The notes beneath the pieces were generated by a model. It saw only the letters and a program-made list of their open reading frames with translations. It was not told the origin of the DNA and did no database searches. This document shows, piece after piece, positions 15,879 through 24,934 of a stretch of 43,070 bases of DNA. This DNA comes from a bacterium BMS3Bbin08 (GTDB lineage Bacteria; Nitrospirota; Thermodesulfovibrionia; UBA6902; BMS3Bbin08): positions 1 through 43,070 of the forward strand of contig BDTR01000046.1 of assembly GCA_002897775.1 (NCBI GenBank), in the 5' to 3' direction. Numbering within the stretch: the first letter of the stretch is position 1; the number at the start of each line of letters is the position of its first letter. A program made the position numbers and the translations under genes.

Positions 15879-16334
15879 TTACATTGAGCTTATCATCATG
15901 TCAACAGGCCACTGGTATGTCCCCGGTACTGAATCTTCAGACAGATCGAACCTGAAACCGAGCCTTTTTATGACATGATCCGGTCCCTCGTATGGCATAT
16001 GCACTTCCCCGCCTGTTCCTGAGATATTATAGGTGTTACTCCCGCTTATCACGCTTATGGCGTTTAACTGACTGCTTTCAGCATAAAAGCTCAATAAATA
16101 GCCGTTTTCAGAGTTGGTCTTAACTGAAATGATTACTGCCTGCCTGACATCCACGAACCCGTTCTGTATGTCCTCAGTGGTGAGGGTGAGCCAGGTTTCC
16201 TGATGCAGGACTGTAAGTTCTGCAATAGGCAGTACAGTTGCGCTTACTGACACAACAGCTGTGCTGCTTTCGGCAAAAGCACTTCCAGCTGTTATCATCA
16301 GTATGGAGACTATTATGTATAGTATATTTTTCAT
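15879..16334 (-). CDS. Secreted fimbrial-like protein
   Basis: The 151-residue product has a clear signal peptide (MKNILYIIVSILMITAGSAFA). It is followed by a beta-rich domain beginning SSTAVVSVSATVLPIAELTVL and ending GTYQWPVDMMISSM. Alternating strands and a C-terminal hydrophobic beta strand resemble chaperone-usher subunits, but it has no cysteines and is not a clear SCPU protein. It is the first gene of the cluster, with its own -24/-12-like promoter, and is separated by about 370 bp from the main pilin. It is likely a minor subunit or a periplasmic accessory; the family is not recognised. Confidence 0.7.
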   Translation of the reverse strand: MKNILYIIVSILMITAGSAFAESSTAVVSVSATVLPIAELTVLHQETWLTLTTEDIQNGFVDVRQAVIISVKTNSENGYLLSFYAESSQLNAISVISGSNTYNISGTGGEVHMPYEGPDHVIKRLGFRFDLSEDSVPGTYQWPVDMMISSM

Positions 16335-16354
16335 GATAACCGCTACCCTATATA

Positions 16355-16372
16355 TAGCGATTTTCAGGCCAG
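16355..16372 (-). promoter_or_regulatory. Candidate sigma-54 promoter of the fimbrial-like gene
   Basis: The minus strand reads CTGGCCTGAAAATCGCTA: GG and GC ten bases apart, with a good TGGC -24 and a weaker CGCT -12. It is about 20 bp from the ATG, so the leader would be very short. Confidence 0.5.
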
Positions 16373-16422
16373 AATATAACCTATTGATTTATAAATGTTT
16401 TTTTAACACATCCAATATTAGG

Positions 16423-16481
16423 TGGGCGGTTTTGGTATATTTTGGTAAAAAAACCCCTGATTTAGTATGGGCGGTTATGGT
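16423..16481. promoter_or_regulatory. Direct repeats upstream of the fimbrial promoter
   Basis: TGGGCGGTTTTGGT (16423-16436) and TGGGCGGTTATGGT (16468-16481) match at 13 of 14 positions, start to start 45 bp. They lie 50-110 bp upstream of the -24/-12 element, the usual place for activator-binding sites. Confidence 0.5.
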
Positions 16482-16736
16482 TGTAAGCGGGCGTATCCGC
16501 ACACCAAGTGTAATAAATTATATTTGCTATTACAGTGTGATATTATATTAAAAAGATTGCCTTGGTCACTTGTATATTAGAATATTATCTGTAATTAAAT
16601 AATAGTGCAAAGTAAGTGTTATGTCAAGCGCGGAAATGATAAAGCAGTTATAAAAAAATACATCTGTTAAGCTTTTCCTGTAGTGCTTCAGATATTGTCG
16701 GACAGGGTAAGCAGGTCAATAACAGCAGGGATATCC

Positions 16737-18071
16737 CTATATTTTATCAAGACCGTATTTCCGGATCCTTCTAAGAAGCGCCCTTCTGCTTAAACCCAGT
16801 ATTGACGCTGCCTTGGTCTTGTTGTTGCCCGCAGTTATAAGGACGCGCTGGATGTGGTTTTTCTCTATGTCGTCAAGTGAAAGAGTTGTTGATGCCTGAG
16901 GTTTCAGCATTTTAATATAAGGGGGCAGGTCCTCAACCCTGATGAAGTTCGCGGTGGTAACAAGTACGGCCCTTTCAATTACATTCTCGAGCTCTCTGAT
17001 ATTGCCGGGCCAGTCATAGGACATGAGAAGGTTCTGTACAGGCCTTGATAAGCCCATTACATTTTTGCCAATCTTTTTATTTAAGCGGTTCAAAAAGAAA
17101 CGGAATAACAGGGGAATATCCTCTTTTCTCTCGTTTAAAGGAGGCAGTTTGATTGTAACTACGGCAAGCCTGAAATACAGGTCCTCCCGGAAAAGCCCTT
17201 TTTCCACTTTTTCGCGCAGGTCAGTGCCGGCCGCCGCGATTACCCTGCAGTTTGCCTTCATTGGTTTTGCGCTTCCGACGCGTCTGAACTCGCCGTCCTG
17301 AAGGACCCTTAAGAGGTGCGATTGAAAGCTTTGCGGCATTGTCCCTATCTCGTCAAGGAGCACAGTGCCGGCGCCCGCGGCTTCAAACAGTCCTTTTTTG
17401 TCTGAGACAGCTCCGGTAAAAGCGCCTCTCACATGTCCGAAAAGTTCACTTTCAATAAGTGTTTCTACAAATCCGCTGCAATTGAAGGCCAGAAAAGGTT
17501 CTTTTGAAAATGGACTCACTTCATGAACAGCCTTTGCCAGCAGTTCCTTGCCGGTCCCTGTATCTCCTGTGATCAGCATTGTGCGGTAGTACGGCGCAAT
17601 ACGGTTTATAAGGGAGAGAATATCGAGCATGGCGGAACTTCTGCTTACAATGTTGGCAAAGACGTATTTTTCATTGAGCGCTGATTCTATCAGGTGGGTC
17701 TTCCTGCGGTAGTCATACACCTTCTTTATTTTCTTTATTGTATCCTTCAGCATCATTATGGAGACCGACTCGTCAAAACAGGCTGTGGCCCCGCTTTTGA
17801 TCGCTTCTATAGCAATTTCTTCATCGTGCCGGTCCCTTATGCATATGATTTCTATGCGCGGATCCAGTTCCTTGATCTTTGTTATTGCCGGACTCGTGGA
17901 AGGGCTGCAGGGATCTTTGATCACGAAAAGCTCATAATTTCCTCTGGATATTTTGTCGAAGAGATGTTTTTTATCCGGCAGGTCTTCAACTTCAAAGCCC
18001 TCTTCATAAAAGAGGTTCCTTATTTCGTCGGCATTCTTAAGTTGCAGGTCCAGTAACGCTCGAAGGCTCAT
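16737..18071 (-). CDS. Sigma-54-dependent transcriptional regulator (NtrC family)
   Basis: The 444-residue protein has an N-terminal receiver-like domain (about 1-120), a central AAA+ ATPase (about 137-370) and a C-terminal Fis-type helix-turn-helix (about 400-444, NNKTKAASILGLSRRALLRR). Visible motifs are Walker A GDTGTGKE (169-176), the sigma-54 contact loop GAFTGA (216-221), Walker B VLLDEIG, and the arginine-finger region LFREDLYFRL. The receiver lacks the acidic pair expected after the first strand, and only D53 sits near the phosphorylation position, so it may respond to something other than phosphate. No kinase lies next to it. The pilus promoters nearby are the most likely targets. 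Confidence 0.95.
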   Translation of the reverse strand: MSLRALLDLQLKNADEIRNLFYEEGFEVEDLPDKKHLFDKISRGNYELFVIKDPCSPSTSPAITKIKELDPRIEIICIRDRHDEEIAIEAIKSGATACFDESVSIMMLKDTIKKIKKVYDYRRKTHLIESALNEKYVFANIVSRSSAMLDILSLINRIAPYYRTMLITGDTGTGKELLAKAVHEVSPFSKEPFLAFNCSGFVETLIESELFGHVRGAFTGAVSDKKGLFEAAGAGTVLLDEIGTMPQSFQSHLLRVLQDGEFRRVGSAKPMKANCRVIAAAGTDLREKVEKGLFREDLYFRLAVVTIKLPPLNERKEDIPLLFRFFLNRLNKKIGKNVMGLSRPVQNLLMSYDWPGNIRELENVIERAVLVTTANFIRVEDLPPYIKMLKPQASTTLSLDDIEKNHIQRVLITAGNNKTKAASILGLSRRALLRRIRKYGLDKI

Positions 18072-18130
18072 AAAAAAACTCCCGGGGTTCTAACAGGGGT
18101 TCTCATTTTTTGCGATTGAGTTGATCAATT

Positions 18131-18160
18131 TTTACGTTCACTGCTGATTTACGATATAAT
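18131..18160 (+). promoter_or_regulatory. Candidate sigma-70 promoter upstream of galU
   Basis: TTTACG (18131-18136) and a perfect TATAAT (18155-18160) are separated by 18 bp. Transcription would start near 18167, 185 bp upstream of galU and ahead of a terminator-like hairpin. Confidence 0.5.
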
Positions 18161-18207
18161 TATCCTTATGAAAGCGGAAACTTGTCAACATAAAACAACA
18201 ATATACC

Positions 18208-18229
18208 GGGGCGCTGGGCCGCCCCTTTT
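18208..18229 (+). terminator. Terminator-like hairpin in the galU leader
   Basis: GGGGCG-CTGGGC-CGCCCC followed by TTTTA. It lies about 40 bp after the candidate start site near 18167. The promoter-hairpin pair could make a short RNA or attenuate galU transcription. Confidence 0.5.
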
Positions 18230-18351
18230 AATAACTTCTTTATCATGCTAAAATATAGGTTAGCACATTAAGGTTTTTTATTTCTTTTACGTCGATCAAA
18301 TTATTTTTTGTCTTGTTTTAACATCTGCGCTTAATTATTTAGGGGACATGT

Positions 18352-19233
18352 ATGCCAGGAAAAATTACGAAAGCCGTGTTTCCTGCGGCCGGACTGGGCA
18401 CAAGGTTTTTACCGGCAACCAAGGCGGCGCCGAAGGAAATGCTTCCGATCGTCGACAAGCCGATGATCCAGTATGCTGTTGAAGAGGCGGAAAAATCCGG
18501 CATAAAAGAATTCCTGATCATTACCGGGAAATCCAAGCGGACCCTTGAGGACCACTTTGATTCCGCGTGGGAGCTTGAGGAGAACCTCAAAAGAAAAGGC
18601 AAAAAGGCCTTGCTCAGGGAGATCAAACGGCTCAATCATTTCCATTTTGCCTATATCAGGCAAAAGGCGCCGCTCGGACTTGGCCACGCGATACTGTGCT
18701 CAAAGCCTTTTATAAAGGATGAGTCTTTTGCGGTGATCCTGAGCGACGATATAATCGACCCGGATGACGATCTTCTGGGAGAGATGATAAAGCTTTATGA
18801 AGAACATGAGGGCACCATACTTGCCCTTCAGCGGGTGCCGAAGACAGAAAGACACCGTTACGGTATAATTGCAGGCAATAAGATAAAGAAGAACGTTTAT
18901 GAGATAACCGATCTGGTTGAAAAGCCGAAACCATCAGCCGCGCCTTCGGATATCGCGATCATCGGAAGGTACATACTGACGCCGGATATTTTCAAGGCCA
19001 TAGAAACAACACCGCCCGGAAAAGGCGGCGAGATGCAGTTGACCGACGCGTTAAAGACTCTTATTAATAATAATATACCTGTTTACGGTTATCTTTTCGA
19101 AGGGAAAAGGTATGACGCGGGGGATAAGGTCGGTTATCTTAAGGCTACGGTGGAGCTGGCATTAAAGCACCCGAAAATAAAAAAGGAATTCAGAAAGTAT
19201 CTTTTAAAAACACTTCGGATAATTCATAAATAA
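18352..19233 (+). CDS. galU: UTP--glucose-1-phosphate uridylyltransferase
   Basis: GalU makes UDP-glucose from UTP and glucose-1-phosphate for polysaccharide and LPS synthesis. The 293-residue protein starts [20 protein letters not shown], the nucleotide-binding loop with the family's GxGTRxLPxT signature. It continues with [19 protein letters not shown], then the sugar-binding VEKPKP and [10 protein letters not shown] motifs. Length matches bacterial GalU. The lon gene follows after 11 bp, suggesting an operon. Confidence 0.95.
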   Translation: MPGKITKAVFPAAGLGTRFLPATKAAPKEMLPIVDKPMIQYAVEEAEKSGIKEFLIITGKSKRTLEDHFDSAWELEENLKRKGKKALLREIKRLNHFHFAYIRQKAPLGLGHAILCSKPFIKDESFAVILSDDIIDPDDDLLGEMIKLYEEHEGTILALQRVPKTERHRYGIIAGNKIKKNVYEITDLVEKPKPSAAPSDIAIIGRYILTPDIFKAIETTPPGKGGEMQLTDALKTLINNNIPVYGYLFEGKRYDAGDKVGYLKATVELALKHPKIKKEFRKYLLKTLRIIHK

Positions 19234-19244
19234 GAGGAGAAGTA

Positions 19245-21617
19245 ATGGCTAACGTGGACACGAAAGAAGAAAACCAGGTAGAGATCCCGACTTCGCTGCC
19301 GATCCTCCCGGTCAGGGACATCGTTATTTTCCCGTATATGATCCTCCCGCTTTTTGTGGGAAGGGATATATCGATAAGGGCGGTTGATGAGGCCGTGTCA
19401 GCCAGCAAGATGATCCTGCTGGTAACGCAAAAGGACGTGAATATTGAGGACCCGTCGACTGACGAGCTCTATACCGTTGGAACGGTCGGGACCATACTCA
19501 GGGTTCTTAAGATCCCTGACGGAAGGCTCAAGGTGCTGGTACAGGGCATCGCAAAGGCAAAGGTCCTGCATTACACCCAGACAGAACCGTTTTACATAGG
19601 GAACATTGAAAAGGTTGACGACCAGAAAGTTTCAGAAGTGACGATCGAGGACGAGGCCCTCGCGCGCAACGTGAAAGAGCAGATGGACAGATCCGTCGCG
19701 CTCGGCAAATCTCTCCTGCCCGACATAATGGTCCTTATAGAAAATGTCGAGGACCCCGGAAAGCTGGCTGACCTGGTGGCCTCGAGCCTCGGATTGAAAT
19801 CAGAGCACGCGCAGGAAATACTCGAGCTCACTGACCCCATACTGCGCCTTCGGAAAATAAGTGAGCTACTCAACAGGGAAGTCGAGCTCCTTCTTGTACA
19901 GCAGAAGATCCAGTCTGACGCTAAAGGCGAGATAGACAAGAGCCAGAGGGAATATTTTCTCAGGGAACAGCTCAAGGCGATACAGAAAGAACTCGGTGAA
20001 ATAGACGAGCGCACCGAAGAGATCAGTGAGCTGAGGGGGGAAATAGAAAAATCAAAGATGCCTGAGAAAGTTGAAAAAGAGTCGCTTAAACAGCTCAAAC
20101 GGCTTGAGAAGATGCACCCTGACAGCGCTGAAGCCGGCACCATAAGGACCTATATCGATTGGCTTGTGGAATTGCCGTGGTCAAAGAGCACAAAAGACAA
20201 GCTTGACCTTAAGTCCGCCATAAAGGTCCTTGATGAAGACCACTATGACCTTGAACGGGTCAAAGAAAGAATACTTGAGTATCTTGGCGTCAGAAAGCTT
20301 AAGGCGAAGATGAAAGGCCCGATCCTCTGTTTTGTCGGACCGCCGGGAGTGGGTAAGACATCGCTCGGCAAGTCGATAGCAAGGGCAATGGGAAGAGAAT
20401 TCTTCAGGATGTCCCTGGGAGGAATGAGGGACGAGGCTGAGATAAGAGGCCACAGAAGGACATATGTGGGAGCCATGCCCGGAAGGATCATCCAGGGCAT
20501 TAAAACAACGGGCAGGAACAATCCAGTGTTCATGCTTGATGAAGTTGACAAGATCGGTATGGACTTCAGGGGAGACCCTGCCTCGGCATTGCTTGAGGTG
20601 CTTGACCCTGAGCAGAACTTTGCCTTCGCGGACCACTACCTTGGTGTCCCTTTTGATCTGAGCAATGTAATGTTCATAACCACCGCCAATCTTATAGAGT
20701 CTATTCCTTCTCCCCTGAGGGACAGGATGGAGATAATATACCTTTCAGGATATACGGCCGAGGAGAAGGCCGGGATAGCAAAGAATTTTCTTATCCCCAA
20801 GCAATTGGAAGAGCATGGTATCACCACCAGGGACCTGAAGATCAATGAAAGCGCTGTACTGCTGATAATTACCCATTATACGAGAGAGGCCGGCGTCAGA
20901 AACCTTGAACGTGAGATAGCGAACCTGTGCCGCAAGGTTGCCAGGAAGATCGCCGAAGGCAAGGAGAAGACCTACCATATCTCCTCGAACAATCTTTCAA
21001 AGTACCTTGGGGTACCCAAGTTCCTTCCGGAGGAAGAAATAAAGAAAGACGAGGTAGGGGTATCGACCGGGCTTGCCTGGACTGAAGCAGGAGGAGACAT
21101 AATCTACATTGAGGCGACCATAATGAAAGGCAAAGGCACCCTTACGCTTACAGGACAGCTCGGTGATGTCATGAAGGAATCAGCGCATGCCGCCCTGAGC
21201 TACATCCGGTCAAGGGCCAGGTCGCTGCATATCAATAATGACCTTTTCTCCAGGAACGATATTCACATACATGTGCCTGCCGGCGCGACCCCAAAGGACG
21301 GCCCTTCAGCAGGCATAACAATGGCTACTGCTATCGCGTCCGCTTTTACAGGCAGACCTGTTAACAAGAGCTCGGCTATGACCGGCGAGGTAACACTGAG
21401 GGGGAGGGTGCTTCCGATCGGCGGACTGAAGGAAAAGGCGCTTGCGGCAAAAAGAATGGGGATACACAGGGTGATCATACCCAAGAGGAACGAGAAAGAC
21501 CTTGAGGATATTCCCAAATACATCAAGAAAGACATGGAATTTGTGCCTGTAGAAACCATGGACGAAGTGCTGAAAATTGCCCTTAAAAAGGGCGTCAGAA
21601 GAGCCAGGGCAAATTAA
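19245..21617 (+). CDS. lon: ATP-dependent protease Lon
   Basis: Lon is a homo-hexameric cytosolic AAA+ serine protease that degrades misfolded and regulatory proteins. The 790-residue product has an N-terminal substrate domain ([20 protein letters not shown]...), a coiled-coil linker, and Walker [11 protein letters not shown] (about 365-374). A sensor region and the C-terminal proteolytic domain follow, with catalytic S688 in [10 protein letters not shown] and the catalytic lysine in GGLKEKAL near residue 730. It is full length for bacterial Lon. The start follows galU by 11 bp with a GAGGAG ribosome site. Confidence 0.97.
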   Translation: MANVDTKEENQVEIPTSLPILPVRDIVIFPYMILPLFVGRDISIRAVDEAVSASKMILLVTQKDVNIEDPSTDELYTVGTVGTILRVLKIPDGRLKVLVQGIAKAKVLHYTQTEPFYIGNIEKVDDQKVSEVTIEDEALARNVKEQMDRSVALGKSLLPDIMVLIENVEDPGKLADLVASSLGLKSEHAQEILELTDPILRLRKISELLNREVELLLVQQKIQSDAKGEIDKSQREYFLREQLKAIQKELGEIDERTEEISELRGEIEKSKMPEKVEKESLKQLKRLEKMHPDSAEAGTIRTYIDWLVELPWSKSTKDKLDLKSAIKVLDEDHYDLERVKERILEYLGVRKLKAKMKGPILCFVGPPGVGKTSLGKSIARAMGREFFRMSLGGMRDEAEIRGHRRTYVGAMPGRIIQGIKTTGRNNPVFMLDEVDKIGMDFRGDPASALLEVLDPEQNFAFADHYLGVPFDLSNVMFITTANLIESIPSPLRDRMEIIYLSGYTAEEKAGIAKNFLIPKQLEEHGITTRDLKINESAVLLIITHYTREAGVRNLEREIANLCRKVARKIAEGKEKTYHISSNNLSKYLGVPKFLPEEEIKKDEVGVSTGLAWTEAGGDIIYIEATIMKGKGTLTLTGQLGDVMKESAHAALSYIRSRARSLHINNDLFSRNDIHIHVPAGATPKDGPSAGITMATAIASAFTGRPVNKSSAMTGEVTLRGRVLPIGGLKEKALAAKRMGIHRVIIPKRNEKDLEDIPKYIKKDMEFVPVETMDEVLKIALKKGVRRARAN

Positions 21618-21705
21618 ATTATAAATAACGCGTGATATTTTCCCCCTGCCTGCTTATTGTTATTCATTCTGGCGCGGCTGTATATCCCGGTAAGTTTTTT
21701 GCGAA

Positions 21706-22704
21706 ATGACCATAAAGCGCGCCGATAATAAAAGTCAGCCGGCCCGGCCTTTACGGCAGGTTTCAGAACCGGGTGAATTCGGTCTTATAAAGAGCTTCCG
21801 TGCCAGATGTTCCACGGCTTTGCCTGAAATTCTCAAAGGTATTGGTGATGACGCGGCTGTTATCAGGCGCCCTGCCGGGAAAACCCTGATCACAACTGAT
21901 ATGATGATCGAAGGGGTACATTTTGATCTTTCACTAACGGCATTTGACGAGTTGGGACATAAGATACTGGCAGTAAATGTAAGTGACATATTTGCGATGG
22001 GCGGGACGCCCAGGTACTTTGTTCTGGGCCTCGGGGCGCCGGGCAATTGCAAGCTTGCCGGAATAAACAGACTTTATTCCGGGATGATGAAAGCCGCGAA
22101 AAAGTTTAATGTGGCGGTCGTGGGCGGAGACACCTGCTTATCAAAACAGGGGCTTGTATTGAGCGGGACGCTTATCGGTGAAGCTGATAAAGTGGTAACG
22201 CGTTCAGGCGCGAGGCCCGGCGACGGTATTTTTGTGACAGGCACACCTGGCGATTCAGCCGCCGGACTTATGCTCCTGAGGAAATATGCCGGGAAGAAGA
22301 ACCGTCTTCAGAGCCGCGCGCGTCAGAGGCTGATAAAAAAACACCTGATGCCCGGGCCTGAGCCGTTGAGAAGAACTGCCGGCTTGACGTCCATGATAGA
22401 CGTCAGTGACGGCCTGCTTATTGACCTGAGCCATATATGTGATGAGAGCGGGGTTGGAGCAGTGGTTTACAGGGACATGATACCAATATCCGGAGAACTG
22501 GCTGCCGCGGCCAAAGACCTGGGGGCAGACCCTTTTGAACTCGCTTTGAAAGGAGGAGAGGACTATGTCCTGCTCTTTACAGCGCCTACAAACATCAGGA
22601 CAGATGCTGTTAAAATAGGCGAGATCACAAAAAAAGGCAGATATCTTGTGGACAGGGGCAGAAAGACACGTTTTAAAGCAGAAGGATATGAACATTTTAA
22701 ATAG
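21706..22704 (+). CDS. thiL: Thiamine-monophosphate kinase
   Basis: ThiL phosphorylates thiamine monophosphate to the cofactor thiamine diphosphate. The 332-residue product has the family pattern GEFGLIKSFRAR near residue 24 and IGDDAAVI with metal-binding aspartates. It continues with TTDMMIEGVHFDL, KILAVNVSDIFAMGGTPRYF, VGGDTCLS and the C-terminal MIDVSDGLLIDLSHI and KGGEDYVLLF. A 20-residue polar N-terminal extension precedes the conserved start. It follows lon by 89 bp. Confidence 0.95.
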   Translation: MTIKRADNKSQPARPLRQVSEPGEFGLIKSFRARCSTALPEILKGIGDDAAVIRRPAGKTLITTDMMIEGVHFDLSLTAFDELGHKILAVNVSDIFAMGGTPRYFVLGLGAPGNCKLAGINRLYSGMMKAAKKFNVAVVGGDTCLSKQGLVLSGTLIGEADKVVTRSGARPGDGIFVTGTPGDSAAGLMLLRKYAGKKNRLQSRARQRLIKKHLMPGPEPLRRTAGLTSMIDVSDGLLIDLSHICDESGVGAVVYRDMIPISGELAAAAKDLGADPFELALKGGEDYVLLFTAPTNIRTDAVKIGEITKKGRYLVDRGRKTRFKAEGYEHFK

Positions 22705-22708
22705 AAAG

Positions 22709-22800
22709 GAAGTAGAGAGTAGCAAGTAGAGAGAATTAACTACAAACTAAGAATCAAGAAATTTTTACTCGCTCCTTGCTACTCTCTCCTCGCTACTTCT
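22709..22800. repeat. Dispersed inverted-repeat spacer (AGTAGAGAGTAGC family), copy A
   Basis: The left arm AGTAGAGAGTAGCAAGTAGA and the right arm CTTGCTACTCTCTCCTCGCT are imperfect complements. The transcript could form a hairpin between thiL and the DUF2062 gene. Related copies lie at 24767-24893 and 35306-35383. Confidence 0.75.
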
Positions 22801-22809
22801 TTTAGAGAT

Positions 22810-23271
22810 ATGGGTTACCGGGATAAACTCAGAAGCATACTGGAAATAAAAGAGACGCCGCACAGTATAGCCATGGCATTTGCTATCGGGGTTTTCTGGG
22901 GCATGTCTCCTTTGTTGGGCATTCATACTATCGGCGCCTTTTTTATGGCATGGTTTATGGGCCTGAACAGGTTTGTCGCGGTTGTCGGGGTGTATGTAAC
23001 AAACCCGTGGACAATAGTGCCGATCTATACATTTAGTACATGGGTCGGCACAAAAATGATGGGCATGAAGCAGGTTTTCCCGGATATAGACTGGGGCAGT
23101 GTCACATTTATGTCACTTATGCATGAACTGAAAGAGCTTATTTTGCCGTTTTTCGTAGGTACCTTTTTAATCGGCGCCATATCAGCGGTCCTCAGCTATT
23201 TTATTATTCGCGGTATAGTGGCCAGGTACAGGAGCAGTACCCCGGATGTGCCGGGATCTGCGCGGGAATAG
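22810..23271 (+). CDS. DUF2062 membrane protein
   Basis: The 153-residue protein has the DUF2062 layout: an amphipathic N-terminus (KLRSILEIKETPHSIAMAFAIGVFWGMSPLLGIHT) followed by three or so membrane helices. The conserved NPWTIVPIYTFSTWVGTKMMG lies in the middle, and the last helix is LILPFFVGTFLIGAISAVLSYF. DUF2062 proteins are small inner-membrane proteins, sometimes fused to glycosyltransferases; their function is unknown. It is preceded by the inverted-repeat spacer and converges with the radical SAM gene. Confidence 0.85.
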   Translation: MGYRDKLRSILEIKETPHSIAMAFAIGVFWGMSPLLGIHTIGAFFMAWFMGLNRFVAVVGVYVTNPWTIVPIYTFSTWVGTKMMGMKQVFPDIDWGSVTFMSLMHELKELILPFFVGTFLIGAISAVLSYFIIRGIVARYRSSTPDVPGSARE

Positions 23272-24756
23272 TTATCCGCGGCCTTCGTACTTTTTCATGC
23301 GCCAGTATTCCGCGTTAAGTGTCTCAACCACGTAGTCTATTCTTCTGGTTCTTAAGAGCTTTTTAAACGCCTCAAAAAATACCTTTGGACGCCTGAACAG
23401 AATGGACAGCAGTATAGAGTAAAAGCTTATATTCCCGGAACTCCGCAGGTAGTTCCTTGTAAAGAAATGGTTTTGAAGGTGTCTGCGTATATCTCTTAGC
23501 TCTTCCCTGCTGAATGTAATTGCCATTAAAGGAAGTTCAGGCTGCCTGTGGGCCCATATCTCTGAAAAAGGCAGATCAGGGTCAAGCCAGTTGTTCTTTA
23601 TGGCCATATCATATATGTCTGTGCCCGGATAGGGAGTCAGGAAATAAAATGCCGTGTAATCCGCCTTTATCTCTTTTGCCAGGCTGAATGTCTGCTCGAT
23701 GTCTTCCTTTGTCTCTTCCGGGTTGCCGATTATAAAGGTTGCCAAAGTCCTTATATCCAGTTTTTTACAGAGCTTGAAAGAATGCTTGATCTGCTCTGTC
23801 CTGTCGCCGTGGCCCCCCTTGCCCAGCACCTTAAGGATCTTTTCCGAGCCGCTTTCAACCCCGAAGTCAAGCTGAACAAGGCCGGAGTTTTTCATCACGC
23901 GCATGAGATCCTCATCAGTCTGGTCGACCCTTGACTGGCAGGCCCATTTGATTTTAAGGCCGCGCTTTTTCAGTTCCTCGCAGTATTCCCTGACCCATTT
24001 AGGGCTGAGCGTAAAGGTGTCATCACAGAAATAAATGCCCTTCATGCCGTATGTTTTGTTCAGATGCTCCATTTCATCAACCACATTCTTTACGGAACGC
24101 CTCCTGGTTTTTCTTCCGAAGATATTGTGACTGCCGCAGTAAATACATTTAAACGGACAACCCCTGCTGGTGACCACTGTTGTCTGGTTGCTGTCGGCAT
24201 GGCCCCTTATAATGCCGGGCGGTTTGAGATATGGGCCCATATCGATCAGATGGCGCGCGGGAAACGGGATGGTATCAAGGTCTTTTATAAGGTCTCTTCC
24301 GCCGTTGTCTATGATTCGTCCGTTCTCACGGTACATAATGCCTTTTACGCCTGCAAGGCTTTGTTTTTTCTCCAGCCTCTCACATGCCTCCACCGCGGTA
24401 TTTTCGCCTTCTCCGACAGCTATGAAGTCAAAGCCGAACTCGTTCATTGTTTCTTCGGGCTTGACAGTGGGATGAACCCCGCCCGCGCAACAGGTGACGT
24501 CTGGCAGTTCTTTTTTAAGCTGCTTCATCAACCTGAACGCCTTCTGATACCCTACTGTAAGGAAGCTCAGCCCTATGAGGTCCGGTCTAAATTCCTTTAT
24601 CTCCCTGACAATAGTATCGTGATATTCAGGATCGGCGTCATAAAGCTGGACGTCATGCCCTGCCTTTTCCAGAACAGCGGCTATATACATCAGTCCCAGC
24701 GGGGGGACAACATTGTTTCCGTCCAGGACCTGTGAATTGACAAGGGTGACTCTCAT
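23272..24756 (-). CDS. B12-binding-type radical SAM protein
   Basis: The 494-residue protein has an N-terminal cobalamin-binding-like Rossmann domain (residues 1-160: PPLGLMYIAAVLEKAGHDV, DLIGLSFLTVGYQKA, CCAGGVHPTVKPEE) and a radical SAM domain. C200, C204 and C207 in SRGCPFKCIYC bind the 4Fe-4S cluster, and GVESGSEKIL and FIIGNPEETKED are later family motifs. The C-terminal about 100 residues are basic and helical. The B12 domain lacks an obvious DxHxxG motif, as in many members. Substrates of this large group include lipids, tetrapyrroles and peptides; none can be assigned. It lies just downstream of the radical SAM-ArsM fusion on the same strand. Confidence 0.88.
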   Translation of the reverse strand: MRVTLVNSQVLDGNNVVPPLGLMYIAAVLEKAGHDVQLYDADPEYHDTIVREIKEFRPDLIGLSFLTVGYQKAFRLMKQLKKELPDVTCCAGGVHPTVKPEETMNEFGFDFIAVGEGENTAVEACERLEKKQSLAGVKGIMYRENGRIIDNGGRDLIKDLDTIPFPARHLIDMGPYLKPPGIIRGHADSNQTTVVTSRGCPFKCIYCGSHNIFGRKTRRRSVKNVVDEMEHLNKTYGMKGIYFCDDTFTLSPKWVREYCEELKKRGLKIKWACQSRVDQTDEDLMRVMKNSGLVQLDFGVESGSEKILKVLGKGGHGDRTEQIKHSFKLCKKLDIRTLATFIIGNPEETKEDIEQTFSLAKEIKADYTAFYFLTPYPGTDIYDMAIKNNWLDPDLPFSEIWAHRQPELPLMAITFSREELRDIRRHLQNHFFTRNYLRSSGNISFYSILLSILFRRPKVFFEAFKKLLRTRRIDYVVETLNAEYWRMKKYEGRG

Positions 24757-24766
24757 ATCTCTTATA

Positions 24767-24893
24767 GTAACAAGTAGAGAGTAGAAAGTAGAGAGAAAAA
24801 TAATTTTAAAATTAACAATGCAAAATTAACATTGTAAAATCTGAACTGCTAAATTTGCATTTTTTTATTATTACTCGCTACCCTCCGCTGTCC
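24767..24893. repeat. Dispersed inverted-repeat spacer, copy B
   Basis: AACAAGTAGAGAGTAGAAAG at the left and TTACTCGCTACCCTCCGCT at the right enclose an AT-rich centre containing AACAATGCAAAATTAACATT. It lies between the two radical SAM genes and resembles copies A and C. Confidence 0.65.
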
Positions 24894-24934
24894 TCATATT
24901 TGTGAAATCTGTGGATTTGTTTTGTATTCCTTAT

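Noticed and set aside
24064-24735. 223-codon plus-strand ORF opposite the B12-type radical SAM gene
   Set aside because: It is a shadow of a gene with complete radical SAM motifs on the minus strand.
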